Shown here in pieces: positions 48,301 to 54,935 of a DNA stretch of 64,000 nucleotides. Positions within the stretch are counted from its first letter, which is position 1. Each line of letters starts with the position of its first letter. Origin of the DNA: Phoronis australis (lineage: Eukaryota; Phoronida; Phoronidae); the NCBI GenBank assembly GCA_002633005.1, contig NMRA01000003.1, positions 1,428,152 to 1,492,151 of the forward strand, read 5' to 3'. Under the pieces are notes generated by a model. It ran no database searches. It had not been told where the DNA came from and worked only from the letters and a program-made list of their open reading frames with translations. The position numbers were made by a program, and so were the translations under genes.

Positions 48301-48464
48301 ATCAAAATTTGTTTTTGACAGAGTGTTTTAAGTGAAATTACCTTATTTTGATGAATGTTTGGCATTTGAACGTCGATTGATACCACGTTTGGGTCCTCGT
48401 CTACGGAACTCTGAGTAGAAATTTGCGCCAATACCATGAGCCAACACAGCGCTATCAACGTCAT
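14638..48464 (-). CDS. PHM: Secreted PHM-like copper type II monooxygenase (7 exons found, middle exon(s) not found)
   Basis: Exons on the - strand in transcription order: 48464-48342, 29850-29793, 26991-26901, 26697-26600, 25973-25847, 21902-21838, then 14815-14638 with stop. The first six join in frame to 187 residues: signal peptide, DVQMPNIHQNK, AYAWKC, LHHISVIAC (CuH His74/His75), WTCYAGNECKDSAAVIWGW, IEIGGRSQLQYIVIQVHY (His143). The last exon carries NQDEMCNF, whose Met is the CuM ligand in the family. PHM hydroxylates C-terminal glycine of peptide precursors with ascorbate and O2 in the secretory pathway, the first step of peptide amidation. No PAL domain follows, so this would be a monofunctional PHM. 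About 100 residues with the His-Thr-His pair should lie between 21838 and 14815; none is recognisable. A DBH/MOXD relative is the alternative. Confidence 0.78.
15138..15371. mobile_element. MITE family M1, copy 1
   Basis: The ends are inverted: GGGCTCGTTCCAAGAAA at 15138 and the complement GGACCCGTTCCAAGAAA at 15371. The 234-bp body matches 46751-46997 (shared AAGATCTCTTCCTTGAAAC type text). No target-site duplication is evident. Confidence 0.72.
15372..18675. other. PHM-like gene intron sequence; expected location of the missing exon(s)
   Basis: Searched on the - strand for the PHM blocks HTHxLG, WPQxFYP and GDxLAARC; none was found here or in 20302-21837. A 122-codon reading on the + strand at 16600-16968 starts at TTG and matches nothing I know. 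Confidence 0.45.
17311..17360. repeat. CCA trinucleotide microsatellite
   Basis: An imperfect run of CCA/CAC units (CACCACCATCACCACC) in a PHM intron; no coding reading is implied. Confidence 0.8.
18944..19425 (+). pseudogene. Broken THAP-domain reading of Kolobok-like element A1
   Basis: ATG at 18944 starts MPHCCCV, but a small deletion (compare VPGC in copy A2) removes the second zinc cysteine and shifts the frame. The rest resumes at 19015: LRRTWLVSV, then YRVCGKHFLPSDY and IPSVLIPDS, i.e. the THAP Trp, the C-x2-H pair and the AVPTIF-like end. THAP domains bind the transposon's own DNA ends. Frame breaks make this non-functional as it stands. Confidence 0.72.
19311..19754 (+). pseudogene. 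Kolobok-type Cys/His segment downstream of the THAP domain (element A1)
   Basis: In another frame than the THAP part, a Ser/Pro-rich linker leads to FIVDLSKVLELFRRCQVCGE, then VTIQWECVAGHSGKWDS and GMPEVHLTVSSSGL, and stops. The C-x2-C, C-x3-H and W-x-S layout resembles the region after the THAP domain in Kolobok-like proteins ('LLELF..C..CG ... C..GH...W.S'). The reading ends where the transposase body should start. Confidence 0.6.
20302..21837. other. PHM-like gene intron sequence
   Basis: Contains the SINE-like copy at 20761-21010. No PHM exon is recognised. GTGCACAGGCAC on the - strand near 21653 encodes VHRH, but without family context or a good acceptor. Confidence 0.4.
20761..21010 (-). 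repeat. Dispersed tRNA-derived (SINE-like) repeat, copy 2
   Basis: The - strand reads AAAGCGTTGGACTGCGAC followed by GTTCGATTCCGC, a tRNA anticodon arm and B box in the right order. It shares the body and flank with 1291-1530. A 136-codon reading on the - strand across this copy is not a gene. Confidence 0.62.
21838..21902 (-). CDS. PHM: PHM-like gene, exon 6: hinge between the two copper domains
   Basis: Acceptor TTTGTTTCAG, donor GTGAGT, 65 bases. It encodes KPYSAGFFVTAIVGSVPGWQ T, matching PHM 'P..AG.YL....v.IPPG' where the second copper domain starts. It joins exon 5 in phase as ...LTPTPKPYSAGFF. Confidence 0.82.
22602..22631. repeat. Small perfect-type hairpin
   Basis: CCGGCTCTAG pairs with CTAGAGCCCCGG around a short TTTCTT loop. 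It lies in an intron; role unknown. Confidence 0.45.
22752..22896. mobile_element. Short inverted-repeat element (TACTCGCCCGGG ends)
   Basis: TACTCGCCCGGG at 22752 and its exact complement CCCGGGCGAGTA at 22885-22896 bound about 145 bp. A MITE-like form is likely; only one copy was seen. Confidence 0.5.
23092..23388 (+). pseudogene. THAP-domain fragment of element B1
   Basis: The reading contains RCIVPACPNYEAAKKAGISL, FRLPREPEMLRKWLVVMKNE and HLRVCGRHFVNGDF: C-x4-C, the conserved Pro/Trp and C-x2-H of a THAP zinc module. It begins with GTG, not ATG. The nearest ATG (23096) is in another frame, so a one-base indel probably separates start and domain. It stops about 98 codons later without a transposase body. 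Confidence 0.68.
24063..24172. repeat. Two-unit tandem duplication inside element B1
   Basis: CCTGATCGGGTTCCGAGCCA occurs twice about 60 bases apart, each followed by CTGRCCGGGATAAC. The sister element at 31465-33012 has one unit, so the duplication is later than their split. Confidence 0.7.
24758..25138. mobile_element. MITE family M2, copy 1
   Basis: Ends CGTAATTTTCCGTAGAT and the complement of ATCTACGGAAAATCCCGG. The body (AAAGCCCACTCAGCGTC) matches 46006-46354 in the opposite orientation. The motif GGGCGTTTATTTGGTGTTA occurs near both ends. Confidence 0.68.
25151..25307. repeat. Inverted repeat next to MITE M2 copy 1
   Basis: AGTGATTTCGAGTTTTCAAA GAACTGACAG at 25151-25180 pairs with CTGTCAGTTCTTTCGAAATT CTGAAATCAC at 25276-25305, with a few mismatches. 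It may be a separate MITE or an extension of M2. Confidence 0.5.
25847..25973 (-). CDS. PHM: PHM-like gene, exon 5: third CuH histidine
   Basis: Acceptor TTGTCTTTCAG, donor GTGAGT. It encodes VGIEIGGRSQLQYIVIQVHY, then AGPIQGGATDNSGMRIFLTP. The His in QVHY is the third CuH ligand, and DNSGMRI matches the 'D.SG..L' strand shared by PHM and DBH. Confidence 0.88.
26229..26330. mobile_element. hAT-like fragment, inverted relative to 1736-1890
   Basis: The - strand reads GATTTTAGTGATATCAAATC, then TTGTTGACTTGG and AAAAATCCTTGATCC, matching the body of 1736-1890. No complete ends. Confidence 0.5.
26600..26697 (-). CDS. PHM: PHM-like gene, exon 4
   Basis: Acceptor TTTTATTCCAG, donor GTGAGA. It encodes WTCYAGNECKDSAAVIWGWS and AYGVDITKWRYPD. 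The W-x-C...C.....I..W pattern is the PHM segment between the two CuH ligand strands. A 146-codon reading on the opposite strand here is a shadow. Confidence 0.83.
26901..26991 (-). CDS. PHM: PHM-like gene, exon 3: CuH histidine pair
   Basis: Acceptor TATTGTTTCAG, donor GTAAGT. It encodes GVDLLANFDSPLHHISVIAC and AEPKEHKSF. HH corresponds to the His107/His108 ligands of mammalian PHM, and the following Cys is a core disulfide residue. Confidence 0.85.
27050..27230. repeat. ~180-bp repeat, inverted partner of 29161-29341
   Basis: Contains GGTGGACCCGGAAGTGAC, AGTAAAAATGAGG and AGTGACGTCA, bounded by GACCTCGG on both sides. The partner carries the same blocks on the opposite strand. The unit looks like an internal direct repeat of a CCGGAAGTGACRTCA block. 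Confidence 0.6.
27543..27990 (+). mobile_element. Kolobok-like family A copy 2, 3' truncated
   Basis: The left end AGGCGAAGGCAACC follows TTAA at 27539-27542 and matches 18680 onward through the THAP start. Similarity to A1 stops near 27990 and no right inverted end follows in the next few hundred bases. Confidence 0.72.
27808..27930 (+). pseudogene. Truncated THAP domain of element A2
   Basis: MLRRCCCVPGCTHYRLTGTL then GTLRRFPKDDTLRRTWLARS and stop: 40 residues. This copy keeps the CxxxC zinc cysteines (CVPGC) and the FP...W core that A1 has lost, but ends before the C-x2-H half. It shows what the intact N-terminus looked like. Confidence 0.7.
29161..29341. repeat. ~180-bp repeat, inverted partner of 27050-27230
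   Basis: On the - strand it reads GGTGGACCTGGAAGTGAC, GAGTAAAAATGAGG and AGTGACGTCATCTC in the same order as 27050-27230. The pair brackets Kolobok-like copy A2. Confidence 0.6.
29793..29850 (-). CDS. PHM: PHM-like gene, exon 2
   Basis: This 58-base exon lies between acceptor TTTTCCACAG and donor GTGGGT. It encodes AYAWKCHSQKIQTPQPLYI, matching the 'xYxC' strand after MPG in PHM (first conserved core cysteine). Phase 0 in and 1 out agree with exons 1 and 3, giving ...PLYIVGVDLL across the join. Confidence 0.75.
29985..30200. repeat. Imperfect ATC/TCA microsatellite
   Basis: Interrupted CATCATCAC/ATCGCCATC units over about 200 bases, in PHM intron 1. Confidence 0.75.
31213..31372. mobile_element. 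hAT-like miniature element
   Basis: 160 bp from CAGGGGTGGATCCAGGATTT to the complement of CAGTGGCGGATTTAGAGGGA. The interior is G/C-run rich. Flanking AAGTG and AAGCG could be a decayed target duplication. Confidence 0.6.
31465..33012 (+). mobile_element. Kolobok-like family B copy 2, 5' truncated
   Basis: It matches B1 from GAGAAACGACGCAGCGACGT to the right end GGTGGCATTCTCCT, followed by TTAA (33013-33016). The left end is missing or replaced by unrelated sequence. The THAP region (HLRVCGRHF type) is broken by deletions. Confidence 0.72.
33165..33560. repeat. Long ATC/GTC trinucleotide repeat tract
   Basis: Nearly 400 bases of CATCATCAT, TCGTCGTCG, TTATTATTA and similar units. The long open readings on both strands (poly-Ile/Val/His or poly-Asp) come from repeat periodicity, not coding. 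It starts about 150 bases past the end of element B2. Confidence 0.85.
34805..34870. repeat. Two-copy GC-rich motif
   Basis: CTTATGGTGCGTCGTCCATG and CCTATGGTGCGCCGCCCATG lie about 47 bases apart in PHM intron 1. No further copies seen. Confidence 0.45.
37378..37485. mobile_element. Short palindromic MITE-like element
   Basis: CCAATCAAAAGCCAGGAATA at the left and the complement of CCAATCAAAAGACAGGAACA at the right pair for about 36 bases each, around a small centre. The first arm's GGAATAATGACAG also occurs just upstream at 37320. Confidence 0.55.
37486..39490. other. PHM intron 1 sequence without recognised content
   Basis: No exon, RNA gene or transposon end recognised. The 96-codon reading at 38236-38526 lacks family features. 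Confidence 0.45.
39497..40018. repeat. ~520-bp dispersed repeat R1, uninterrupted copy
   Basis: Matches ~59295-60720 except for two insertions in the latter. The sequence TTTTTTAAATACTTC at 39672-39686 is the unoccupied form of the family B target site. It also carries the uninterrupted form (GTCATATAATTTAACAG) of the hAT-like target. Confidence 0.75.
40020..44764. other. PHM intron 1 sequence without recognised content
   Basis: A/T-rich with short open readings on both strands, none matching a family I know; no clear element ends seen. Confidence 0.45.
44765..45185. mobile_element. Long imperfect palindrome (foldback/MITE-like)
   Basis: CTGTGCTCGAGTACGTAATG at 44869-44888 is the exact complement of 45053-45072. 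Pairing continues outwards with mismatches (TCTATTCTACYTTTGTGC, CGAAAATATTTT/AAAAATATTAGA) to about 44765 and 45185. The centre is about 165 bases. Confidence 0.62.
46006..46354. mobile_element. MITE family M2, copy 2
   Basis: 349 bp bounded by CCGGAATTTTCCATAGATAA and the complement of CCGGGATTTTTCGTAGATA, both leading into CCCATGGGCGT-type text. Inverted relative to 24758-25138. Confidence 0.7.
46751..46997. mobile_element. MITE family M1, copy 2
   Basis: 247 bp with ends GGAACCCGTTCCAAGAAA and the complement of GGGCTCGTTCCAAGAAA; same orientation and body as 15138-15371. Both copies sit in introns of the PHM-like gene. Confidence 0.72.
47000..48341. other. PHM intron 1 sequence near exon 1
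   Basis: No exon or element recognised between MITE M1 copy 2 and PHM exon 1. Confidence 0.45.
48342..48464 (-). CDS. PHM: PHM-like gene, exon 1: signal peptide and first strand
   Basis: ATG at 48464-48462 (AACATGA context) opens MTLIALCWLMVLAQISTQSS, a clear signal peptide. Then come VDEDPNVVSIDVQMPNIHQN and a donor AAG|GTAATT. 'DVQMPN' matches the 'DV.MPG' start of the PHM catalytic core. The frame is open further upstream, but that part lacks signal character and has an AG that may be an upstream acceptor. The next exon is about 18.5 kb away. Confidence 0.75.
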
Positions 48465-49632
48465 GTTGTCTTGACCGTTACTCACAATTTCAGACCAACT
48501 GAAACAAAGCACAGTAAATTGACGTCCGTCTGGTCACTGCACACCATCCTTATGTCCTGCATCAAACGCTCTTAGCGTTACTTTAAATCCTCCGTCACGC
48601 AACACTCTACAATTCAGTGGTCGTCCACATCAGCGCCGCGATGTCATGAGCAGAAGATTATGACGTCGATTGGATGTTTTTCACCAGCTTTTTTCTACCT
48701 TAGTAGAAATTTTCAGGACTGGCACTCGAAACAATTGTTACAGACCGCGGCCGTCACGTCATCGATCGCAGTGTACTTTGTCTGATTAAGCCCACGGATA
48801 AATAACGACTATGATATAACTTAGCATATCAGCGGCAGAAGAATCCTCACAGCCCACAGTTAATTAATTTTAATGACTTCGCATTACAGAGGCATTACAG
48901 CGTGGCGAGTATATTTGGATTTCAATTGCCAAAATCCAGTCTTGGAAGTGTTTTGTACTTCGGGATTAGAGCAGTTCTTCTCAAAGTAGCACTTTGTGTG
49001 TATAAGGGTTTTGGATAATAGATTTTCAGGGCGGAAAACCTCACTGCGTAGTGTCGTTTGAAATACAAGTAGGAAGACGTGGCATTGATAAAGTGACAAA
49101 TACTGTGAATTCGTGGAAACTTCAGTAAAAGCTGTTTTTGAGCAAGCAATCTTGACATGGTTTCTACTTGCGTCCACGCCTGGGTGTAAACGACGCAGTT
49201 CAAAGAGACTGTCAAAGAGTTTTAATTTGGCGATAGCTTGCATGAAGGCCGTATACTGTGACAAAAGTCAAAAATTCAATGCTTAATAATTAAACAACAG
49301 TTATAGTGACCAGTGTAAGGTTTCAATATGACGAACAATAGTCAGTCAGAATTAAAACATTTTTCCTGTGTATGGCTAGATATACCCTCAAGCACTTTAT
49401 ATTTCAAAAAGTTACCACATTTTAAGTTCGCATTTTTTGTAAAAAAGGCAAAGATTTTTATGCCCTTCTGGAAAGACATCATTGGACAAGAGATGGTGCT
49501 ATTGACAGCTTCTTTAGCCAGCCGTTCAGTTCACTAGTAACGCGCAGATCTCGCTACAAAGCAAGACTTCGCGAGATTACGTGAGATATTGCCGTGTATT
49601 TTAAATGAGAACACGCGGTCATTGGCTAGATT
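48465..49632. other. Region upstream of the PHM-like gene
   Basis: The promoter and any 5' UTR exon of the PHM-like gene should be here. Two overlapping - strand readings at 48884-49264 have no recognised domain. No TATA box that I can defend. Confidence 0.4.
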
Positions 49633-49816
49633 TTAGCGATGTCCTAGCGATGTCCTAGCGATGTCCTAGCGATGTCCTAGCGTAGGTCCTAGCGTAGGTC
49701 CTAGCGATGTCCTAGCGTAGGTCCTAGCGTAGGTCCTAGCATAGGTCCTGGCGTAGGTCCTGGCGTAGGTCCTGGCGTAGGTCCTGGCGTAGGTCCTGGC
49801 GTAGGTCCTAGCGTTG
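49633..49816. repeat. Minisatellite with 11- and 12-bp units
   Basis: About sixteen units: TAGCGATGTCC (11 bp) and TAGCGTAGGTCC or TGGCGTAGGTCC (12 bp), the two unit types interspersed at first and the TGGCG type in a block at the end. The order records the expansion history. Confidence 0.9.
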
Positions 49817-50656
49817 CTGAACTCTATCCAGGTTTCTTGTTAAAGATAACGTTACAAAATTCTTATGGAATGTTCTGCATTACCATGTAATAAAACTCTG
49901 AAAGAATCGTTTGTGTTAGATTTAAAATACGACCGAACTGCATTTCTCAAGCCAAAATGCCTTGTGAAAGGTGAAGAGAATTCATCATGTTGGCAACAGT
50001 TTACTATTAGAAGATCATTTACAATTTTAAGTTCATGAGATACTATCGTTTATAATGCAATTTTTGACTTGTATCACAGAGTTTCATAAGGAAAGTTTTA
50101 ATGATATATCTATGAAAACAAATTGTCATGAACAACGACATCTGTTTGGCCAAAAAAGGTGTCAGTGTTTCGTTAACTTTGTGAAAATCCTTTTTTCAAG
50201 CAATTTCTGTTACATCGGTGTATACTGTTGAAATATTGGAACATTGCAATTGAGTAAAAATGAGCAATTTAGTGGCAAAACGTAAAATTCCAATGATTTG
50301 GTAAATGTGTATCAATATTCGAGTTTTGACCTATGGACTGTCAATGAACTCAGGAAACGTCATTTTATGCTTCTTGTTACTTATATTTTAATGTGGCTCT
50401 CTCAAATTATGTCTATTGATTGTAAATGACTTTTTAGTCAGTTCAACGTAGAGAAGGGCGGAAAGTCCAGGGTTAGAAACTGGTGGTGGAGGACGGGTAA
50501 GAGTTAAATGAAGTGGACGTTGTCTCTTGAATTGTCACCTACTACACTGAACGCGGAATTTTTTTACACTGGAAAAGTACATCTAAAAATGAGATGGAAA
50601 AATCAAACCTAAACCAGGCCATTGTACTCACAAAACCTATTGGATTAAAATCAACT

Positions 50657-50693
50657 GGACATGTTTCGGCGTATATTAAAACGCCATCCTCAG
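50657..50693 (-). ncRNA. Hammerhead-ribozyme-like motif of Penelope type
   Basis: The - strand reads CTGAGGA, then TGGCGT...ACGCC as stem II, then GAAACATGTCC. CTGANGA plus GAAA is the hammerhead core, and ACATGTC gives the minimal stem III and cleavage C seen in Penelope-like retroelements. Stem I is weak here, so this is probably a decayed terminal remnant. No reverse transcriptase of this type was recognised nearby. Confidence 0.45.
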
Positions 50694-50781
50694 AAGCGAA
50701 AACAGCATATGTTGCTATCATGGAGATACTTTAAATCTCCTACAAATCTGCAGGGTTCCCTGATTAATGTGGGTCCCAATT

Positions 50782-50803
50782 CTTTTTTTTTTTTTTTTTT
50801 TTT
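50782..50803. repeat. Poly-T tract
   Basis: About 22 T in a row, 90 bases from the hammerhead-like motif; possibly the poly-A tail of a retrotransposed - strand copy. Confidence 0.6.
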
Positions 50804-51422
50804 TGGTGCAAGGCCCTGTAACTCTCTGCCAGGGCGATGAGGGAAGGGCTAAAGTGCTTTCAGAACCAATTGATCAGTTTGGACCGAGAGTGGCTGTTCC
50901 TGTATCTGCTATATCATAGGAAGTATATTCTCATCTGGTCCCGTCGCCTTTCCCTCATGAAGTTGGAAGGTTCTCCTTGGTTTCTCTGTTAAGCTATGAG
51001 CACTGGCCTGTTGGCCGCTTGCGTACTCAGATGCGTACACTCATCATACGTTGGATTTTTGGATAGCAAGACAGTTCAGGTTGCAAAACTCTTGCTCCTA
51101 TTTTGGCGATTCCACCTAAGTTTTATTGCCGCCAGTTCCTAAATGGGACCTGGCCCAGTGTGTAATGACAGTGCTATCGATTGCAAGACTATCACAGCCA
51201 TAAACGGCAGCGACCATTGGTTCCTCTAGGGCTCTTGTCCCTGCTTAGCTGTCGGAAAAGGTGACAATAGACCACTTGCGAGTTGTATGAAGATCACGCG
51301 TGTAAACGCGAGAGCAGATAAAATGTCCGGAAACAGGGGACAGAGTAGGGAGAATTGATAGTCATCTTGTGTCCCACTACTGCGGATGTCGATGGCTGCG
51401 ACTTATAAATCCCACGGGAAAC

Positions 51423-51499
51423 CTCGCTGGTTCCTTGCGTGCTTAGCCCAGGCTGGCGCGGCTACCGCCCCACCTAGCGGCACGCAGGAAACCAGCGAG
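51423..51499. repeat. Hairpin with CACGCAGG...CCAGCGAG arms
   Basis: CTCGCTGGTTCCTTGCGTGC pairs with GCACGCAGGAAACCAGCGAG (two mismatches) around about 37 bases. The right-arm motif recurs at 53103 and 54910. Confidence 0.6.
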
Positions 51500-53086
51500 A
51501 CGCGTAACGTACTCGTGGCGTAACATTTCGTTAGTAATGAGAATTTGTGATATTAATTGTGTCATTTGAATGGTGTTAACTCACTTCGCTCTACAAAATG
51601 CCCGTGGAACATAGTTGTTAGGAAACTTTCAACAGTGACACATGATATACAATAGGTAGCGACCACGACGATAGGTTCAGCCAGCCAGCTCAGCTGCCGT
51701 ATGACTACTGTAGCCAAAACACAGCTGGGAACCACTGTGTGTTATCTTCCTCGCACCACGATGTTTCGTACAGCCTGGGTAGTTCTGCTCGTCACCTCGT
51801 CGTGAAACTTCTATTAACATGTAGAACTCAGTAGGCCTAACGACCGGCGGCCGAGGGGTGGGTGCATGCATCCTCTGGGAATCGGCGACACTGCACCTTT
51901 CCCGTTGCAGTCATTCAAGTTAAAAACTATCTAATTAACGACAGTTTCTTGCACTAATCTCCTCTATTTGTAACAAAGGCATCGTTGTTTTCAACAATAG
52001 GCTCGTGACACGTGCACTCGCCGTTTCTCGGGAGATGATAATGGCTTTGCAGTAGCAAATTCGGTTTGCTGGTATTAAAATACCAAAAATTAGTAAAGAA
52101 ACCAAACCATTCCCGATAATGTGTTGTGACATGTGAGGCAACCTCTTTGCCGGGAAGCGAAGAAAAGTAGATTGAAGACGGAATCGCCGGGAGAAAAAAG
52201 AAATTGGCCAATTTGTGACTCAATATTTCATGGCCCCGAAGGCCCACACAAAAGATTCTAACACAACTTAGCAGCAGAATAACTGTAGAAAGCCAATTTT
52301 CCAACACTGGTAAATAATTCAGTTTACCCAAGGAAGAGTGTAGTTTTTAGTGACACTAATTTTGTGTCAGATTTTATTTGGTCAGTTTTTAACCTATATG
52401 GACGCAAAGCTTTGCACAATGGCTACACAAAGTGGTATTTAGGTGTATTTTGACGACAGAATCCGCGATCTAATAACCACCGACGAAGCTGTTGGTGGCA
52501 CGGTCGCCGGCGCAAAACGTTCTCTTAACACTTAAAATAATAAAATATCTAACACCAGACGAATGAGGCTACATACAACACAACGACAAATATGGCAGGT
52601 TCTGTCCCCCAGCCCGTGACGTCATAACTGTTTACAACAACCGCGATTGGCTAGTCGAATTCTCAACAAGCAGCGCTTGACGCAAATAAACTGGCATCAT
52701 AGATACTCTATGGTCTGTTGTACAGGCAAATCGGTGCTTAAAATTAATGTTCAGGAAATGTGAATCCTAGAAATTGTGGTTGCGCCTTTTCGGAATGCAT
52801 CTTTCTACTGTCGATGACTTTTTTGTTTAAGGTACTGTCCTGTATTCATACAGTATGAATAACACACCGTTTAAATCGGCCAGATATGTGTAAAATGTAC
52901 ATGTATGTGCTTCAAACACGCGGATATTAAACATCACTGCAGAAACGAAATTGTTGCTGCGACGCCACTTGCTTGACAAGGCTAAAAATCGTTCATAGAC
53001 CGCCATTTTTTCAAGGTGTTGTAAAGCTAACCAATGACTGCTGAGGTTACATCAACCAATACTAAAGCGCGTGCCACTGCGTGATA
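51500..53086. other. Region without recognised gene
   Basis: A 125-codon - strand reading at 51954-52331 begins at TTG, contains no ATG, and has a hydrophobic N-terminal part. I cannot assign it. No element ends seen apart from the flanking hairpins. Confidence 0.4.
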
Positions 53087-53635
53087 CCTGCGTGCTGGCT
53101 AGGCACGCAGGAGACCAGCGAGAATCTTGACCAAGCACCTTCAGACTTACATTCCGCTGCGGCTGACGTCACACGGTCGGTGTAAAATTAGCCAGAGGTC
53201 ACGAGAGTTCATGAACCAAAAAGTGTATGTCTCTCAGTGGCGTATTAGGTTGAAATCCAACCACCCATATTTTTAAATTATTCGTGAATTGTACATGATG
53301 CACATGTTAAGTTCCATTCTTTTAGATGTTTTCGGTCTTCAGTGTTTCGTTAGCCAACAACGGTCGAAGCGGCTGTAATATTTTATGTAGGCCTACTATC
53401 AACACTAAGGCAAAAGAGACTGGTTTCATATATTTATATGCGCTAACTGCGAAGCGATACCGAAGCTAGTCACAAGTTACAGTGAAACAACACGTGTAGA
53501 TGAGATAAAAGGTCACATATATTATGACAAACTAAACTACTACTACAGATATCGGAAATTACAAAAGTTATATAATATGTTGAACTGTAAAGGTGGGTGA
53601 CAATCTGCCAAAGATGCAGCAGAAAGATGCATCCG

Positions 53636-53930
53636 CCCACGGTGTTACCAGATAGAGTAGTCTAAGTGAGAACCACTGGTGCAGTGTAAACTGAAGTAAG
53701 CACCCAAGGTGTTGCCAGATAGAGTAATCTAAGTGAGAACCACTGGTGAAGTGTAAACTGAAGTAAGCACCCAAGGTGTTACCAGATAGACTGGTCTGAA
53801 TGGCCGGACCAAGCCGTATGAAGGGTAAACTGAAGTAGGCACCCAAGGTGCTACCAGACAGAGTAGTCCGTGTAAGGGGACCACTGCATTGACGTAGTAA
53901 ACTGAAGTAAACACCCAGTGGGTTACCGGA
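53636..53930. repeat. Tandem repeat, ~67-bp diverged units
   Basis: At least four units with CACCCAAGGTGTTACCAGAT AGAGTAGTCTAAGTGAG and GTAAACTGAAGTAAG as anchors. The first two are nearly identical, and later ones drift and change length. Open readings across it are periodic artefacts. Confidence 0.8.
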
Positions 53931-54066
53931 CAGTCGTACCTGAAAGTAATGTATAATCTGTGAAAGAAGAAGATGTGAAAGGGGGCCGAGGAATGGGGCC
54001 GTAAGATAATAACGTGCATACTGAAAATATACAAGGAATTAAATGGGGGTATGAGATAAGGGAGAA

Positions 54067-54679
54067 TTATGAGAGGAGACCCAGGCGGCGGAGGTGATGT
54101 CCGAAAGCGAAGCGGACGCTGAGAGCTTGCTTGCGGATGCCTGAAGGGTTAAGGTGAATGAGGTCGGGGCGGTAAAGTTGTAAAGGGTCTTGCCAGAACC
54201 CGACCCTATGGGTCCAAAGGAAGACTGTGGGATGGTCGGCGAGGAGGCGTTTGAGGTGAAAGTTAAGGGATTGGCCAACGCGTTTTAAAAGTACCGTCAT
54301 CGTGCAAACGGAGGAACACCATGCCGATGATGACCGACTGCACAGAAGGGTAAGACTGGAGGATAGACTCGGTAAACGAAATTAGGTCATGGGCCAGAAA
54401 CAAAGGGTGAGACTGGGGATGAGACAGATCGTTTCCGGCGATCTGTAGGAACACTAGAGTGGCCAAGAATTGGGCGATGTCTGGGGTTAAATGACGAACG
54501 GAACGAGGGTCAGGGGCGAGTGTGGCCCTGGACAACCCTAAGGAGTGGATGAATACAGAGGACTCGTGGAAACCCAGATTGGTCGGCAGACCCGGATGGT
54601 CGGTCGCCGAAGGCGAATTAAGATATGCGTCCAGCCAACGCACACAAGAACTGTCCGAAATCAAACAACTAGGTGGCAT
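54067..54679 (-). pseudogene. SGNH/GDSL-like hydrolase fragment of retroelement type, frameshifted
   Basis: The first part reads LISDSSCVRWLDAYL (block I, GDS changed to SDS), then VFLQIAGNDLSHP (block III, G-x-N-D) and SVQSVIIGMVFLR. After a frame change near 54285 comes SLNFHLKRLLADHPTVFLWT, then GFWQDPLQLYRPDLIHLNPS, the block V D-x-x-H. Order and spacing match the SGNH domains often seen in retroelement-derived proteins. The frameshift and missing context make it a relic. Confidence 0.6.
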
Positions 54680-54935
54680 GTTTAGTCCAGAACGAAGCAG
54701 GAAACAAGGTACAATACCTTAATGAGATGAAGAGACGGAGAGTGTTGAAACTTCAAAGAGAAATTGAGTGAAAACTGAAATTTGGAGAGATTTGTGGACG
54801 ATGGCCCAGTGTTGCAACAAGACAATTAAGAGATCACGTGGTCATGTTGGTGGCCATGATTAATAGCTGCTGACAGTATAAACAAAGAGAGAATCCAGGT
54901 CGCTCGCTAGGCACGTAGGGGACCAGCGTAAGTAG

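Larger units (their letters stand above)
53087..54935 (-). mobile_element. Possible decayed retroelement with SGNH-hydrolase domain and tandem repeats
   Basis: A direct repeat, GCTAGGCACGCAGGAGACCA and GCTAGGCACGTAGGGGACCA, lies at 53098 and 54907. Between them are a tandem array (53636-53930) and, on the - strand, SGNH-hydrolase blocks. Such hydrolases are known in Ngaro/DIRS-type retroelements. No reverse transcriptase or tyrosine recombinase is recognised within the interval. Boundaries are inferred. Confidence 0.4.

Noticed and set aside
48884-49264. 126- and 97-codon overlapping readings (-)
   Set aside because: No recognised family; two frames compete and neither has a clear start context or splice site.
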